Shown here: piece after piece, positions 11,155-22,950 of the stretch
Layout: each line of letters begins with the position of its first letter
How positions within the stretch are numbered: position 1 is the stretch's first letter
Source: Anagrus nilaparvatae
Taxonomy: Eukaryota; Arthropoda; Insecta; Hymenoptera; Mymaridae
NCBI GenBank assembly: GCA_022575985.1
Contig: JAKSXM010000147.1
Location: forward strand, 17,084,001 to 17,148,000
Length of the DNA: 64,000 nucleotides
Reading direction: 5' to 3'
Position numbers and translations under genes: made by a program
The notes under the pieces: generated by a model
What the model saw: only the letters and a program-made list of their open reading frames with translations
Databases searched by the model: none
Told to the model about the DNA's origin: nothing

Positions 11155-11200
11155 CTAGCTGATTGGCCTCGCGATGCTCGGCCTAATCAAGTAAAAAATC
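11155..11200 (-). mobile_element. Helitron-type 3' terminus (minus orientation)
   Basis: Read on the minus strand, a hairpin GATTAGGCC...GGCCAATC ends two bases before CTAG, and the base outside CTAG is T. That is the Helitron 3' signature (hairpin shortly before CTRR, insertion next to T). The remainder of the element would extend rightward on the plus coordinate, but no TC 5' end can be tied to it. Confidence 0.55.
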
Positions 11201-11759
11201 TTGTGCATTAATTTTTTCATATTTTAATAATATCTGGTTAATTACAATAAATTTAATTACACGCGATTATAAAGCAATTTAATATTTTCATATTGTAGAC
11301 AATTAATATTTGAATATTTTCTATTTTCAAGTACATCACAACTGATATTGCAGACAATTAATATGAATTTTTCTATAGAATTAAATTTTTTGTTTATTTA
11401 TCAAAATGTGGCTAATCAATGATGAATGATTTTTATCATTTGCATTAATTTTTTAATCTTTTTATCACATATTATTAATCCTAATAAATTTAATCATGTC
11501 TGATTAATAAGTAATTCAATTTGACTCTAAAATTTTTTCAAAAACACAATTAGTTTTATACTATCAATTTTATTTACAAAAAAATTTTTAATACATGTGA
11601 ATAATAACTTACATGTTTATGTATAAATAATAATAAAAAATTAGGTATAATTTATAATATTAATAATTATTAAAAATAAATCATTATAGAAAATATAAAT
11701 ATATCTTATAATTAAATTCTATTTAAAGTAGAGAAGATCAAAATATAAAACTGAAAAAG
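11201..11759. other. AT-rich non-coding DNA
   Basis: Only very AT-rich sequence with short repeated words such as gacaattaatatttgaat (11300-11370). No coding potential seen. Confidence 0.45.
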
Positions 11760-12240
11760 TTGTCACTGTCATCTTTTGAAACACAAAATCGATATTACCA
11801 AAACCTTAAAACTAAGTTGATATGCATTTGTTAAATGGTTATCTAAAATATGTTTTTTTTTTAATTTAAGCCTTTCATTAAGGAGAAATCTTAAGAAAAC
11901 TAAATTTTTTGAATTTTTGGTTTTTTCATGTTTAAGACAGCCGATATCCATTTCTTATTTAATAAAATTTTTTGATATTATTCATATATAAAACACTCGA
12001 TAATATAGATTGAAATTTTTGAAGTATTTTCATGTTAAAGACAGCCAATATTACTTTTTCAATAAAATAAAATTTTAAAAAATTTTTATTTTTCCATGAT
12101 TAAGACCGCCGATATCCATTTTGTTATTTGATGAAATTTTTTGAGAATAGTATATATTTACTCCAGTAAAGGAAGTAAAATCTCGAAGGACTAATTATAA
12201 GAAGATAGCAGATACTTTAAGTAACTTGAATTTTGCTAAA
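11760..12240 (-). repeat. Dispersed repeat 'block B', minus copy
   Basis: Contains phrases such as gacagccgatatccatttc and ttcatgtttaagaca two to three times. The reverse complement recurs at 14380-14930, 21250-22100, 25900-26040 and 26700-27400, making it one of the commonest repeats in the window. Open frames here (11769-11951) are by-products. Confidence 0.65.
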
Positions 12241-12269
12241 AAAGGTGCCCACTAAACAACTTTGGATAG

Positions 12270-13760
12270 TGGAGAAAAGCGCTAAGGCGGGGGGGAGGGG
12301 ACTTCTTGGGGGGGGGGGGGGTGAAAAAAAACTTAACCAATCGATAAATTACCATTTTTTAACATAAAAACATTCGTTGCAATTTTTCATAAAAATGCAC
12401 CTCTTCCGAGTGATAGCGCAATGAAAAGTGTGATTTTTGCCAAAAAAATTTTAAATTTTTTAAAGTTTTTTTAATTTTACTTAAAATCTGGTAGTATTAC
12501 AAAAAAAATTATATTTTACTAATACGAAGTATTTTAGGTGACAAGAAAGTTATTATTTTAAAATTTTTGTACGATTAATATTAAAGGAGATGTGACATGG
12601 CGAAAATGGTTGTTTAACGAAAAATGAAGAAACCGAATCGTTCTGGCGTAAATATCTGGAAAAATATTATTATTCTAAAAAAAATTATTCATATCATATT
12701 ACAAGATGATAAAATTGCGAAAATTTTGAGACCAACTAGAACCGTTTAAAATAAGCAAAAAAAAAGTTATGGGCAAAATAATTTTTTTCCAAAAATTTTC
12801 ATGCCAATTTTTTAGTGCCATCTGGGCTAAGGTGCTTGGAAAAAAAAAATCCTTTAGTGAAAAGTCAGAAGACTTGTTTCTAAATATGTCCAGCCATTTT
12901 TAGCCCTATCAGGTAATTATTGTTTATGTTTTGGCCTGACAAAGTTGGGTAAAATCGTGTATTTTTTGAAACATTTTCAGTTTTTGGCCAGCAGCGTGAA
13001 CATTTTTTATTTTAAACAGCCAAATTTTTTAGGATTTATTACGAATTATTTGTATTTCATTTTTTTGTTATAATGTTTCATCTCTAAGCAGATTTGTCCG
13101 TTTAAAATTGCCTATTTTATATTTATAGCGGTAAATGCTCTTTTTTTTCGGGCGAAATTAAAAAAAATGTCTGATCCAATTGAAATGTTGCATAGGACAT
13201 GAAATTTTGGCGATAACCTTAGCTTTGAAATGGTTCATTGTACATCTCATTATAATTAGCCAAAAAAAAGTTATGGCCAAAAATTCTGTTGTTTTTCAGC
13301 AATTACATAAGATTTTTATAGTTAATCCATTGGGTCCCTCTATTTTTAAGTTTTATGAAAATTTTTCGCACAGTACCGTATGTTTAGATGATAAGACAAT
13401 TAAATGCTGCTGTCAAATTTCTAATTCCGACTTTTGACAGTAGTCAAATAGCTGTCAATACAAAAGTAAGTTATAAAAAAGGTACAAAAATCAAAGATTT
13501 GTGTATTTTTTGTGTGAATTTTAAATTTTATGGAAAATAAAAACGTAAACAATAATTACCCGATAGGGCCAAAAATGGCTGGGCATAATTAGGTACAAGT
13601 GTTCTGACTTTTTGTCAAAGGAATTATTTTTCAAGCAACTCAGCTCAGATGGCGCTAAAAAATGGGCATGAAAAAAATTGGAAAAAAGTTTATTGAACAA
13701 ATTTTTAAGGCTTTAAGGGACTCATTAAAAAATAAAATTTTTTTTGAAAAAAAGCGCGGT
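12270..13760. repeat. Inverted-repeat (foldback) unit
   Basis: 12778-12938 is an imperfect reverse complement of 13540-13692: tttttagtgccatctgggct against agctcagatggcgctaaaaa, and ccagccatttttagccctat against atagggccaaaaatggctgg. G-runs occur at 12290-12322. The 85-codon frame at 13180-13437 shows no homology. Outer ends of the unit could not be fixed. Confidence 0.6.
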
Positions 13761-14379
13761 ACCAGACAAACCTGCCTTAAGGACTTAAATTTATAAGAGC
13801 TCCAAGATTGAAAATATAAATTTGAACATGTTCCATGTTCGTTGTTCGTTAGTTGGATCTCGCTATTGTTAAAAAAAATTTTAATAATGATTTTTTAAAA
13901 TTTTTTTTACATTTTGGGGTAGTTTTCATCCCCGGGAAAGGGTGGGGGTTGATTAGTTTCATAGTAGTATATATACGAAACAATATTTTCAAAAAATTGC
14001 TTAAAATACAAAAACAATAATCTAAAGTCATGGTTTTTGTATTTATTCTTATTATAGGGGTAGTTTTATAAACCTCCTATTATTAAACTTTATATCTCAA
14101 TTTCGGTGTATAATTAAAAAAAAAAATCTTCATTTATTTTTCTGAAAAAATGGCATTTATTTGATAATCTTAGCTTTAATTCCAAAATATTTTAAAAAAA
14201 CCCTAAAAAAGGGTAGTTTTTACTGTTTATAGGATGTTTCATAAACTTCTGATATTAAAATCGTAATCAGTGACCGAAAAAACCCCCCGGTACCTATTTT
14301 CACGAAAATTCATTTAATATTGACCAAGATATTGAATATTTATTTATTTTGGGCCAAAAAAACATTTTGTATTTAAAAA
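13761..14379. other. Low-complexity AT-rich DNA
   Basis: Homopolymer-rich sequence with words shared with the flanking foldback unit. No gene or defined repeat boundary seen. Confidence 0.4.
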
Positions 14380-14930
14380 ATTAGGTATAATTTATAATAT
14401 TAATAAATTAACAAAAAACACAATATACTTCAAATATTTCAATTTATACTTTCGGGTGTTTTATATATGAAAAAACTCAAAAAATTTCACAAAATAAGAA
14501 TACGTTTATTGGCTGTCCCAAACATGAAAAACCCAAAAATTCAAAAAATTTGACTATCTTACGGTCTTAAACATGGAAAAATAAAAATTTCATTTTATAG
14601 AAAATGTTATATTGATTGTTTACATCATGAAAATACTGCAAAAATTTCAATCTATATTGTTGGGTGTTTTATTTATGAGAAACCTCAAATAATTTCACGA
14701 AATAATCAAACGCCTATTTACTGTCCCAAACATGAAAAACCCAAAAATTCAAAAAATTTAACTTTAAGTCGTTTTTTTGCTATTTCTCTTTAATGATTGC
14801 ATTAAATAAAAAACAAAAAAAAGTGGTTTTAGAAAAGTGCTTAATAAATACAAAGCAATTAGGTTTTTACATTTTAATACAAACCATTTTAAGTTATTAA
14901 GTGGCGAAAATGAGTATTTTTGTATTACTT
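14380..14930 (+). repeat. Dispersed repeat 'block B', plus copy
   Basis: Two internal subrepeats (14430-14600 and 14620-14770) around ggctgtcccaaacatgaaaa, ending in a taatgattgcattaaataaa segment. Reverse complement of 11760-12240, so the two copies bracket the foldback unit at 12270-13760. Confidence 0.65.
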
Positions 14931-15305
14931 CTCATTATTTAGGAGAAATGAATGTTGTATGTTGTTATGTGGTGCTAAAGATTTTAAATCTGAGTTGAAT
15001 CAATTAAACAAATTTTCATATTGTTGTCACAATTGAAAGATATTATTACCTAATACAGAACAATATCCTAAACGTTTATTAAACATATTTGATACTATAA
15101 CGTAATGCTTTATTGACCCAAATAAAGGGCGCAATATTTAAGTAAAATATTCAAGTATGAATCATTAACGGAACTCAATTAGAAATCTAACAAATTTCGA
15201 AAGATTGGGTAATCTCTAGTGAGCAATTACCGCTTTCTTCAATTCCAAGAATTGGTCGAGTTTGACCAAGTTTTCGGACGTTGGACCACGTAAGAAGTGG
15301 CAAAC

Positions 15306-15911
15306 TGTTACATCCCATACAGAGCTCAGGAGGAGAATTTGAGGATTTGTCAAATTCTCCCGTCACTATATATACACGCGGATTATGAAGGATCGGCACT
15401 CTTAGTTTCGGCTTGAATACGCGTAGTGCGTTAACTTGTATTCAAGATGTCGCTTTATCGGTCTTCTCGTTTTGGGCCTCAAGAAGTTAAGTTCGTACTC
15501 TAGTGTAGTGTCAAGTTTACCAGTAGACGCCAACCGCATTTTCGTTACAAAGGTTTCATTATTTGACTTTGGGACTCAATCGCTCTTTAATAAGTAATCT
15601 GTAAGATTTAACATTTATTATAGTAATAGCATTCAACTATTTATTCAACTCATTATATTATTATTAACTATAATCTATTTATTTACTTTTATATTAATAA
15701 ATTAAGCTTTTACCTATTAAATTATTCTCTTTAATTGAACTTACTACCTTTCCCGCCGTTTAGTGTCTGCTTAAGTCGCAAGGCTAAAAGGTCTAATCAA
15801 TTCGCATTTGTGTTACGTCACTCTGTATGCAAGTTTAGTAAAGTCTAGTAATATTCAGTATTTCAGTAAATTCAGTCAAATAAATCAGATTAAACCACCT
15901 CAGACGTAACA
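15306..15911. mobile_element. Putative solo LTR (gypsy-type)
   Basis: The segment starts TGTTAC and ends GTAACA, a 6-base inverted terminal pair with the TG...CA ends of LTRs. It has a TATA-like ctatatataca near 15367, a possible start site about 30 bases on, and an AATAAATT polyadenylation-like word near 15697. Base composition is less AT-rich than the surroundings. No matching 4-6 base target duplication is seen and no partner LTR exists in the window, so the call is tentative; orientation is taken as plus from the TATA-to-polyA order. Confidence 0.45.
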
Positions 15912-16186
15912 AGTCCACGATAATAAGTTCAATCAAAGAAAATTAGTTGAGAGAATAATTAAATTTTCTTTTGTTTAAAAAAATTAAATATTGAATTTAA
16001 TGTTATTTCACTGTTTCTATAATTTATTTTATTTCTTTAAATATTCTTTTATTTCATCAAGCATTCTTTAATAATTGTTAAATTCTATATATATTAATAT
16101 ATATGTATATGTGAAATTTACAATAAATTTTTTTTTTTATATAGTTTAATACGTATTCAGTCAAAATATATACATATATATATATA
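15912..16186. other. AT-rich spacer with TA microsatellite
   Basis: Ends in an imperfect (TA)n run immediately outside the Helitron-type terminus at 16187. Confidence 0.45.
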
Positions 16187-16375
16187 CTAGGGGACTCCGC
16201 CCCCTGCGCACTCCGCGCGCCAACCCCCGTAGAGCACGAACAGTTTTTTAAATATATTATCCTTTTGGAATATGTTTTTTACTTAAATACATCATTTGAA
16301 CAAAATCATATCACTTTGGTTTAAAATTAAATTAGTTTATAGTAGGTTCATATTATCCAATTATTCCAAACATTA
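16187..16375 (-). mobile_element. Helitron-type 3' terminus (minus orientation)
   Basis: On the minus strand a GC-rich tract with a GGGG...CCCC hairpin runs directly into CTAG, with T outside. The abrupt shift from (TA)n to CTAGGGGACTCCGCCCCC and back to AT-rich DNA is the same style as the 3' end of the complete Helitron at 63236-63962. Only about 60 bases of the end can be recognised; the limit at 16375 is arbitrary. Confidence 0.5.
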
Positions 16376-16785
16376 ATGGGCACAAAAGGTCCATTTTGGC
16401 ACAAAAGGCTCATTTGGGCACAAATGGCTCATTTTGGCACAAAAGGTTCATTTTGGCACAAAAGGTCCAATTTGGCCCAAAAGGTCCATTTTGTCACAAA
16501 AGGTCCAATTTGGCACAAAAGGCTCATTTGGGCACAAATGGCTCATTTTGGCACAAAAGGTTCATTTTGGCACAAAAGATCCAATTTGGCCCAAAAGGTC
16601 CATTTTGTCACAAAAGGTCCATTTTGGCACAAAAGGTCCATTTTGGCACAAAAGGCTCATTTGGGCACAAAAGGTCCATTTTGGCACAAAAGGCTCATTT
16701 GGGCACAAATGGCTCATTTTGGCACAAAAGGTTCATTTTGGCACAAAAGGTCCAATTTGGCACAAAAGGTCCATTGGCACAAAGG
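16376..16785 (+). repeat. 19-bp minisatellite, open in all three forward frames
   Basis: About 21 copies of a 19-base unit, (c/t)attttggcacaaaaggtc with a few variants (ttgggcacaaaaggct, ttggcccaaaaggtcc). Because 19 is not a multiple of 3 and the unit has no stop in any phase, three overlapping frames of 142-146 codons stay open and spell the same 19-residue repeat. No promoter, splice signal or flanking conserved coding sequence supports translation. Confidence 0.85.
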
Positions 16786-16840
16786 GCTCATGCGACAGCG
16801 GCGGCGGCGGTTATAACTTTATAATATATATATATATATA

Positions 16841-18786
16841 TGTTACACCCCATCCGTGTAATTGACCAATTCATGAAATGGTCAACTTTTTGACCAATTC
16901 ATGAAATGGTCAAGCCCCTTGCCCAATTCATGAATTGGTCAAAAAATAGTAAAAAATTTGACCAATTCATGAACTGGTCAGAAATATTCAATTTTTTTAC
17001 ACTAGTTGGTCAATATTTAAAATTGAATAATTATAATATTTTAGCATGCATATAAATTATAGGTATAACATAAAACATTTTAAATGTAAATTATTTATCA
17101 GTTTATAATTTTTATTTTACTCTCTAAACACTATTCTGTAAATATATGTCCAAAATTACAGAATAACAGTCTATGGTTGGTAATACTTATTTTTTACAGT
17201 CTATGCTATGTAAATTTCTGAATTACAGAATAGACGATATATTTTTAAATCGAGGGTCGATCGAGGGGTAGTTAACTTTTAGTAGAATTTACTATTTTTT
17301 AAAAAAGTAAAAAATTATTTTTAGATATAATTACGGGGGTTTTTGGGTACGCTGAGCTCAAATTCGGTTACGAAATTCAAAAATTCCGAATAATGGACCC
17401 CGAAACTGCAAAATTTAGTAAAAAAAATATTTATTTTAAAACTTAATAAATTATTCTTGACTGCAACACTTGGGGTTTAAAGACACGCTGATCCCGAATT
17501 CTTTAAATCTTATTCCAAATAATGGACCCAAACACCGCAAAATTCGATAACAAATAATGTTTTTTCGTGTTTTAAATGAATTTTTGATCTTTCTTTAATA
17601 ATGCTATTTAGCCAATAAAAACAGTTGACTATTAGAAAAAATTATTGCTAGAAATTTTAAAAACCTCAGAAAATAAAAGAAAAATATTGTTAACTGTTTT
17701 ACCCCATGGGGGGGGGGCACATTATGGAGGCGTGAGGGATGTACTTTTTAGGTACTTAATAAATTGAAATTTTTACCTAAAAATGTTATCTAGTAGGTAT
17801 TTTAGGCTGCTCTTTCCGAATCTGAAGTCTATTTTCATGTACCATCCCTCGGGATTACGATATCAACCACTCAAATGGGTAAATTGTAAATATACTGTTA
17901 AATATTTTTTAACTATTCAACACTTGGAAAAGTGGTTGCTCTTTAAAAAAAAATAATTAAACGAACTGTAAAAAATGTCAAAAAATTACGTGCATATCTT
18001 CTATATCCCCGTGGGGTGGTACGTGAAAACGGACTTAAGATTCGGAAAGAGCAGCCCTAAATACCTACTAGATACCATTTCTAGGTAAAAATTTCAATTT
18101 ATTCAAGTACCTAAAAAGTCCATCCCCCACACCCCCATAATTTGCCCCCCAATGGGGTGAAACAGGAAAAAATATTTTTCTTTTATTTTTTGAGGTTTTT
18201 AAAGGTTCTAGCAAAAATGTTTTTAATAATCAACTGTTTTTATTAGCTAAGTAACATTATAAAGAAAGTTCAAAAATTCATTTAAAACATATCCCACTTT
18301 GGGGGCTAATATCTCATCCCCGAAAACGGAATTCAGATTCGGAAAGAGCAGTCCTAAATACCTGCTAGGTACCATTTTTGGCCCAAAATTTCAATTTTTT
18401 CATATAAAAATATGCGAGTGTCCAGGAATTGTCGGTTGGGTGTTAATGGGTTAAATGAGAATATACTGAAAAATATTAATTTTCTAACTATATATTTTTA
18501 TTAGAAATTTTTTACTTAAAAATTATTTTTAACTTAGACTTGTAATATATTTTTTATTAATATGTATTTTTAATTATTAAAATTATTAAAATTAAAAAAT
18601 ATAATAATGACTCCTGTGTATATAAATGTTATTTTTATTCATTCCAAAATTATTGACCAACAAGTGTAAAAAAATTGAATATTTTTGACCAATTCATGAA
18701 ATGGTCAAAATTTTGACCAATTCATGAATTGGGCAAGGGGCTTGACCATTTCATGAATTGGTCAATTACACGGATGGGGTGTAACA
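16841..18786. mobile_element. 1.95-kb foldback DNA transposon
   Basis: The ends are TGTTACACCCCATCCGTG and its reverse complement, inserted in a (TA)n tract so that TA flanks both sides. The outer ~140 bases at each end hold three to four copies of the near-palindromic word ttgaccaattcatgaa(a/t)tggtcaa. The interior is a long imperfect hairpin: 17560-17830 pairs with 18000-18300 (shared gctctttccgaatct / agattcggaaagagc), and a further aagagcag copy sits at 18340. No open frame of note, so the element is non-autonomous. Confidence 0.85.
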
Positions 18787-19037
18787 TATATATATATATA
18801 TATATATATAAATATATAAAATATATAAGTTAAGTATCTTTTGTGTGTTCGTTTTAAGTGGGGATTCAAATAGTATATAGTAACATTCTTTTGAGTCATC
18901 TCTTAATATTACAATAATTATTTTTACGGGAGCAGATCGAGTATTGTGCGATCTGCGATTAAAAATTTTTTTTTATTTAAACTCTATTAGAAATTTTATT
19001 TTTGTGTTTAATTTAATTTTTGTACTTATTATTTAAA
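18787..19037. other. AT-rich spacer
   Basis: Contains a small hairpin (gcagatcg...cgatctgc) at 18933-18957. No other feature seen. Confidence 0.4.
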
Positions 19038-19406
19038 ATGGCTAATACTTAAATTTTTTACTTAGAAAAGCAAATTTTAGCTAAAGACCCATTAATAATA
19101 AAAACTTTTGAAATTTTAAAAGAGCACGCGGAAGGTAAATTTGAAATATCAAGCGATTCAGATATAAAGGTAGTGTTGGGAGCGAGTCAAAGCTATAATG
19201 AGGAAAACACAAAAATTTTAGAAGGGGACATTGATGACGTGGCTAAAGAGCTTATAACGGATTTTGCACAGGTTATTCCAATACTATAAATGAAGCTATT
19301 ATTTAAAGATAAATTTTTTGTAGAAAAATTTAAAAAATTAAAAGATGCTCAAATTGAGCCATCAGTTCTGGTGGATATAATAACAGCAAATATTTACGAT
19401 TTTTAG
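19038..19406 (+). pseudogene. Unidentified ~122-residue coding remnant
   Basis: ATG at 19038 is followed by one frame of 122 sense or stop codons ending at TAG 19404-19406, with only two internal stops (codon 5 and near 19287). The composition is unlike the AT-driven noise around it: balanced charged and hydrophobic residues, e.g. ILAKDPLIIKTFEILKEH, DSDIKVVLGASQSYN, LEGDIDDVAKELI and PSVLVDIITANIYDF. It reads as a small, soluble, mostly helical acidic protein. I do not recognise the family. The segment sits between a foldback transposon and a TG-rich repeat, so it may be cargo of a mobile element. cttag just upstream of codon 10 and tttag/gtaaaa at the end could alternatively be splice signals, making this an exon. 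Confidence 0.5.
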
Positions 19407-19690
19407 GTAAAATTTTTATTTCTGATTTTCTGACATATACGTACGTTTTGAGACTTTAGGATGCTAAAAAACCAGTTTTTAAAAAAGTATGTATGTGTCT
19501 GTATGTGTGTGTGTGTGAGTGTATGTATTTATGTATGTGAGTGTATGTATTTATGTATGTAGCACTGTGACCAGTGATATTTCACAACTAGTATGACATT
19601 AAGACCTATTTTTTTTATAAGTTTTTTTTTAATCGAAAAATCTCCAGGTACTTTTTTTTTTTTTAATTTGGATGTAATACCTCATTTTTT
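19407..19690 (+). repeat. Partial copy of the hairpin-ended TG-repeat element
   Basis: Matches 23770-24060: a tgattttctgacatatacgtacg segment, a gctaaaaaacc(a/t)gttttta segment, a (TG)n-rich tract at 19490-19565 and a gatatttcacaa segment. The GGTTCCTC hairpin that starts the longer copy is missing. Confidence 0.65.
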
Positions 19691-20000
19691 TCCATGCAAG
19701 TAAATTTTTGTAGTATTTTGATATTGTAAATAGCCAATATGAACTTTACTATACAATTAAATTTTTTTAATTTTTGTTTTTTTATTCTTAGGACTGCAGA
19801 TATCTATCTTATTTCACAATGAAATTTTTTGTGTTTTTTCATCTATAAATAGCAGACAATATAGATGGTAAATTTTTTAGTTTTTTCATATTGTAAACTG
19901 CCAATATGAATTTTACTATACAATTCAATATTTCTAATTTTTTTTTCATTCTTAGGACTGCCGATAATATCTATATTATATAAGAAAAAACTCCCATATC
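19691..20000 (-). repeat. Block B repeat, minus copy
   Basis: Two subrepeats with tattcttaggactgc(a/c)gata and ttgtaaatagccaatatgaa words, reverse complement of the block B copies at 21250 and 26700. Confidence 0.55.
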
Positions 20001-20279
20001 TGTCCTACAATCGGTTTAAAATTCTTACATATTAAAATAGATTATTTTAGTTAAATTTAATATTTTGCAATTATATATTATATATTAAATTCTTTTCTTT
20101 GTTATGAAAATTTTATTGTAAAGCTACTACTCAAATAAAAATATTTTTTGTTCTTATTATATTATTTTATTAATATTGTTATAAAAATTATTATATTATG
20201 TAATATGTACTTTTCTAAAATTGTATTCAAATGCGCATTGGCATTTTTTGTGCACAATTTTTTCTAAAATAAATAAAAT

Positions 20280-21250
20280 AAATATTTTTATTGACTTTGG
20301 CAGAAACTATACGTCAATCTGAATGTTTTTCGAATAGTGTCCTGTTTTATACAAAAGTTGGAATTTCAAAAAATTTAATTAAATGATAGCATTGAAATAT
20401 GTTATTGACTTTAGCAGAAACTATGCGCCATTCTAAATTTTTTTGAATAATATTGTGTTTTATACAAAAGTTGGGATTTCAAAAATTTTTATGCAATGAT
20501 TGCCTTGAAATATCTTTATTGACTTTAGCAGAAACTATACGCCATTCTAAATTTTTTTCGATAAGTATCCTATTTTATATAAAAGTTGTAATTTCAAGTA
20601 TTTTTATGCAATGTTAACATTGAAATATTTTTATTGACTTTGGCGGAAACTATACGCTATTCTATATTTTTTTCGATTAGTGTACTGTTTTATATGAAAG
20701 TTGGAATTTCAAATATTTTTATGCAATGATTGCATTGAAAATTTTTGTAATTTTAAATATTTTTATGCAATGATAGCATTTAAATGTTTTTATTGACTTT
20801 AGCAAAAACTATACACCATTCTAATTTTTTTTGAATAATGTTGTGTTTTATACAAAAGTTCGGATTTCAAATATTTTTATGCAATGATTGCCTTGAAATA
20901 TCTTTATTGACTGTAGCAGAAACTATACACCCTTCTTAATTATTTTCGATTAGTGTCCTGTTTTCTATAAAAATTGTAATTTAAAATTTTTTTATGCAAT
21001 GATTGCATTGAAATATTATTACTGACTTTAGCAGAAACCGTACTCCGTTCTAAATTTTTTTGAATAATGCTCTGTTATATATAAAAATTTGGAATTCGAA
21101 TATTTTTATGCAATATTAACATTAAAATATTTTTATTGACTTTGGTAGAAACTATACGCCAATCTGAATGTTTTTCGAATAGTGTCCAGTTTTATACAAA
21201 AGTTTGAATTTCAAAAATTTTTATGCAAGATAACATTGAAATATTTTTAT
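20280..21250 (+). repeat. ~115-bp tandem repeat (satellite A), array 1
   Basis: About eight units 112-117 bases long, each carrying ttattgacttt(a/g)gcagaaact, a tacgccattctaaattt word, a gtcctgttttatacaaaag word and a tttatgcaatga word. Anchor positions are about 20289, 20401, 20515, 20631, 20788, 20904, 21018 and 21135. One unit (20631-20788) is longer owing to a local duplication. Confidence 0.85.
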
Positions 21251-22160
21251 GAAAAAATAATTAATAATTACTACATAGTGAAATTCATATTGGTTGTCTA
21301 TAATATGATAAAAATACTAAAATTTCAATTTACACTGTTGGCAGTTTTACGTATCAAGAAAACAAAAAAATAAAATATAGATGTCGGCTGTCCCAAGTAT
21401 AAAAAAAAATTTTTTTAATTTTTCTTAAACTTTTGCTAATTTATATTTAAAAAAAAAAAAATAAAAAAAAAATAATTTAGATGTCGGCTGTCCCAAGTAT
21501 GAAATAAAAAATAATTTAGATGTCGGCAGTCCTAGTTATGAAAAAATAAAAAAAAAATAATAATTTAGATGTCGGCTGTCCCAATTATTAAAAAGTAAAA
21601 AAAAAAATTGGGTTCTAAATAGTTTTTCGCTATTTCTCTGTAATGCATGCATCAAATAAAAAACCAAAAAAAGTTCCTTTAGAAAATCGTTTAATAAATA
21701 TAAAGCAATCTGGTTTTTACATTTTGATACAATCCATTTTAAAATATGAAGTGATGAAAATGACCACTTTTTGAGTTTTTAAATTTTGAACTTCTTAGCT
21801 TTAAACAGTTGTAGCTCTAAACGGTGAGTTTAAATTAAAAAACAGAAAACGTAAATTCGATAGCATTTTTTTCAAGGAATAATTTGCACTAGAGTTTGTC
21901 TCAATAGACTACTTAAATCCTGATAAAAATCAGTTTTAGTGAAAAAAAAAATAAAATTTTTTACCTTTTCGATCTGTAACTTCTGAGATTGATTTCTCGA
22001 AATCATTTAACTATTTTTTAAAAATAAAAAAATCGGCTGAGGGTATTTTTTTAAGGATTAATTTAAAACAAGTTTCATGTATTTTCGTCCATACAATTCT
22101 TTGTAAATGGATATTAAGTAAAATCTAAAATAATAAAATTTTTATATTATTTCATTTATA
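21251..22160 (+). repeat. Block B repeat, plus copy with internal subrepeats
   Basis: Four subrepeats of a tagatgtcgg(c/a)(t/a)gtccca phrase between 21375 and 21600, then a ttctctgtaatgcatgcatc segment and a long AT-rich tail shared with 26870-27400. A 63-codon frame at 21182-21373 lies in the repeat and is not a gene. Confidence 0.6.
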
Positions 22161-22169
22161 TATATATAT

Positions 22170-22840
22170 AGGATTATGCAATAACAGTATTGATATATTA
22201 GTATTGAATTTAGCAAAATATACCCCACTTATATGTTTTCAAATATTGTCCTGTTTTATAGAAATCTTGTAATTTCAAATATTTTTATGCAACGATTGTA
22301 TTGAAATGTTACTATTGAATTTAGCAAAACCTATATATACTTTAGTTAAATGTTTTTTCGAAAAGTGTCCTGTTTCATAGAAAAGTTGTAATTTCAATGT
22401 TTTTATGCAACGATACCATTGAAATATTAGTATTGAATTTAGCAAAATATACGCCAATTTAAATTTTTTTTGAATAGCAGTAGCCTGTTTTATAGAAAAG
22501 TTGTAATTTCAATGTTTTTATGCAACGATAACATTGAAATATTAGTATTGATTTTAGCAGAATATACCTCACTTACGTGTTTTTTAATATTGTCCTGTTT
22601 TACAGAAATGTTGTAATTTAAAATGTTTTTATGAAATGATAGCATTGAAATATTTGTATTGAATTTAGCAAATATGCCCCATTATAAATTTTTTTAGAAT
22701 AGTGTCCAATGTTATATAAAAGTTGTAATTTCAATTGTTATTATGCAATAATAATATTAATATATTAGTATTGAATTTAGCAAAATATACCCCACTTAAA
22801 TATTTTCGAATATTGTCCTGTTTTATACTAGAAATTATAC
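22170..22840 (+). repeat. Satellite A, array 2 (diverged)
   Basis: Five to six diverged units with the same word order as array 1 (tattgaatttagcaaaatata, ccca(c/t)tta, tgtcctgttttatagaaa, ttatgcaacgata). Period again about 115 bases. Confidence 0.75.
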
Positions 22841-22950
22841 TTTAGTTAACCTACTGGGGATACCTCCAGGGTTGTGTGAAAATAACAACATAATGGTTAT
22901 TATTACCTCTTGGCATTCTGATTTATTGTAAATTATATTATAATATATAT

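Noticed and set aside
13180..13437. 85-codon forward frame
   Set aside because: Lies in a foldback repeat unit, with a counterpart sequence in the opposite arm.
16376..16865. A repetitive structural protein gene
   Set aside because: All three frames are equally open because of the 19-base unit; there is no conserved flanking coding sequence.
16841..18786. An LTR element or viral genome with terminal repeats
   Set aside because: Terminal repeats are inverted, not direct, and no coding sequence is present.
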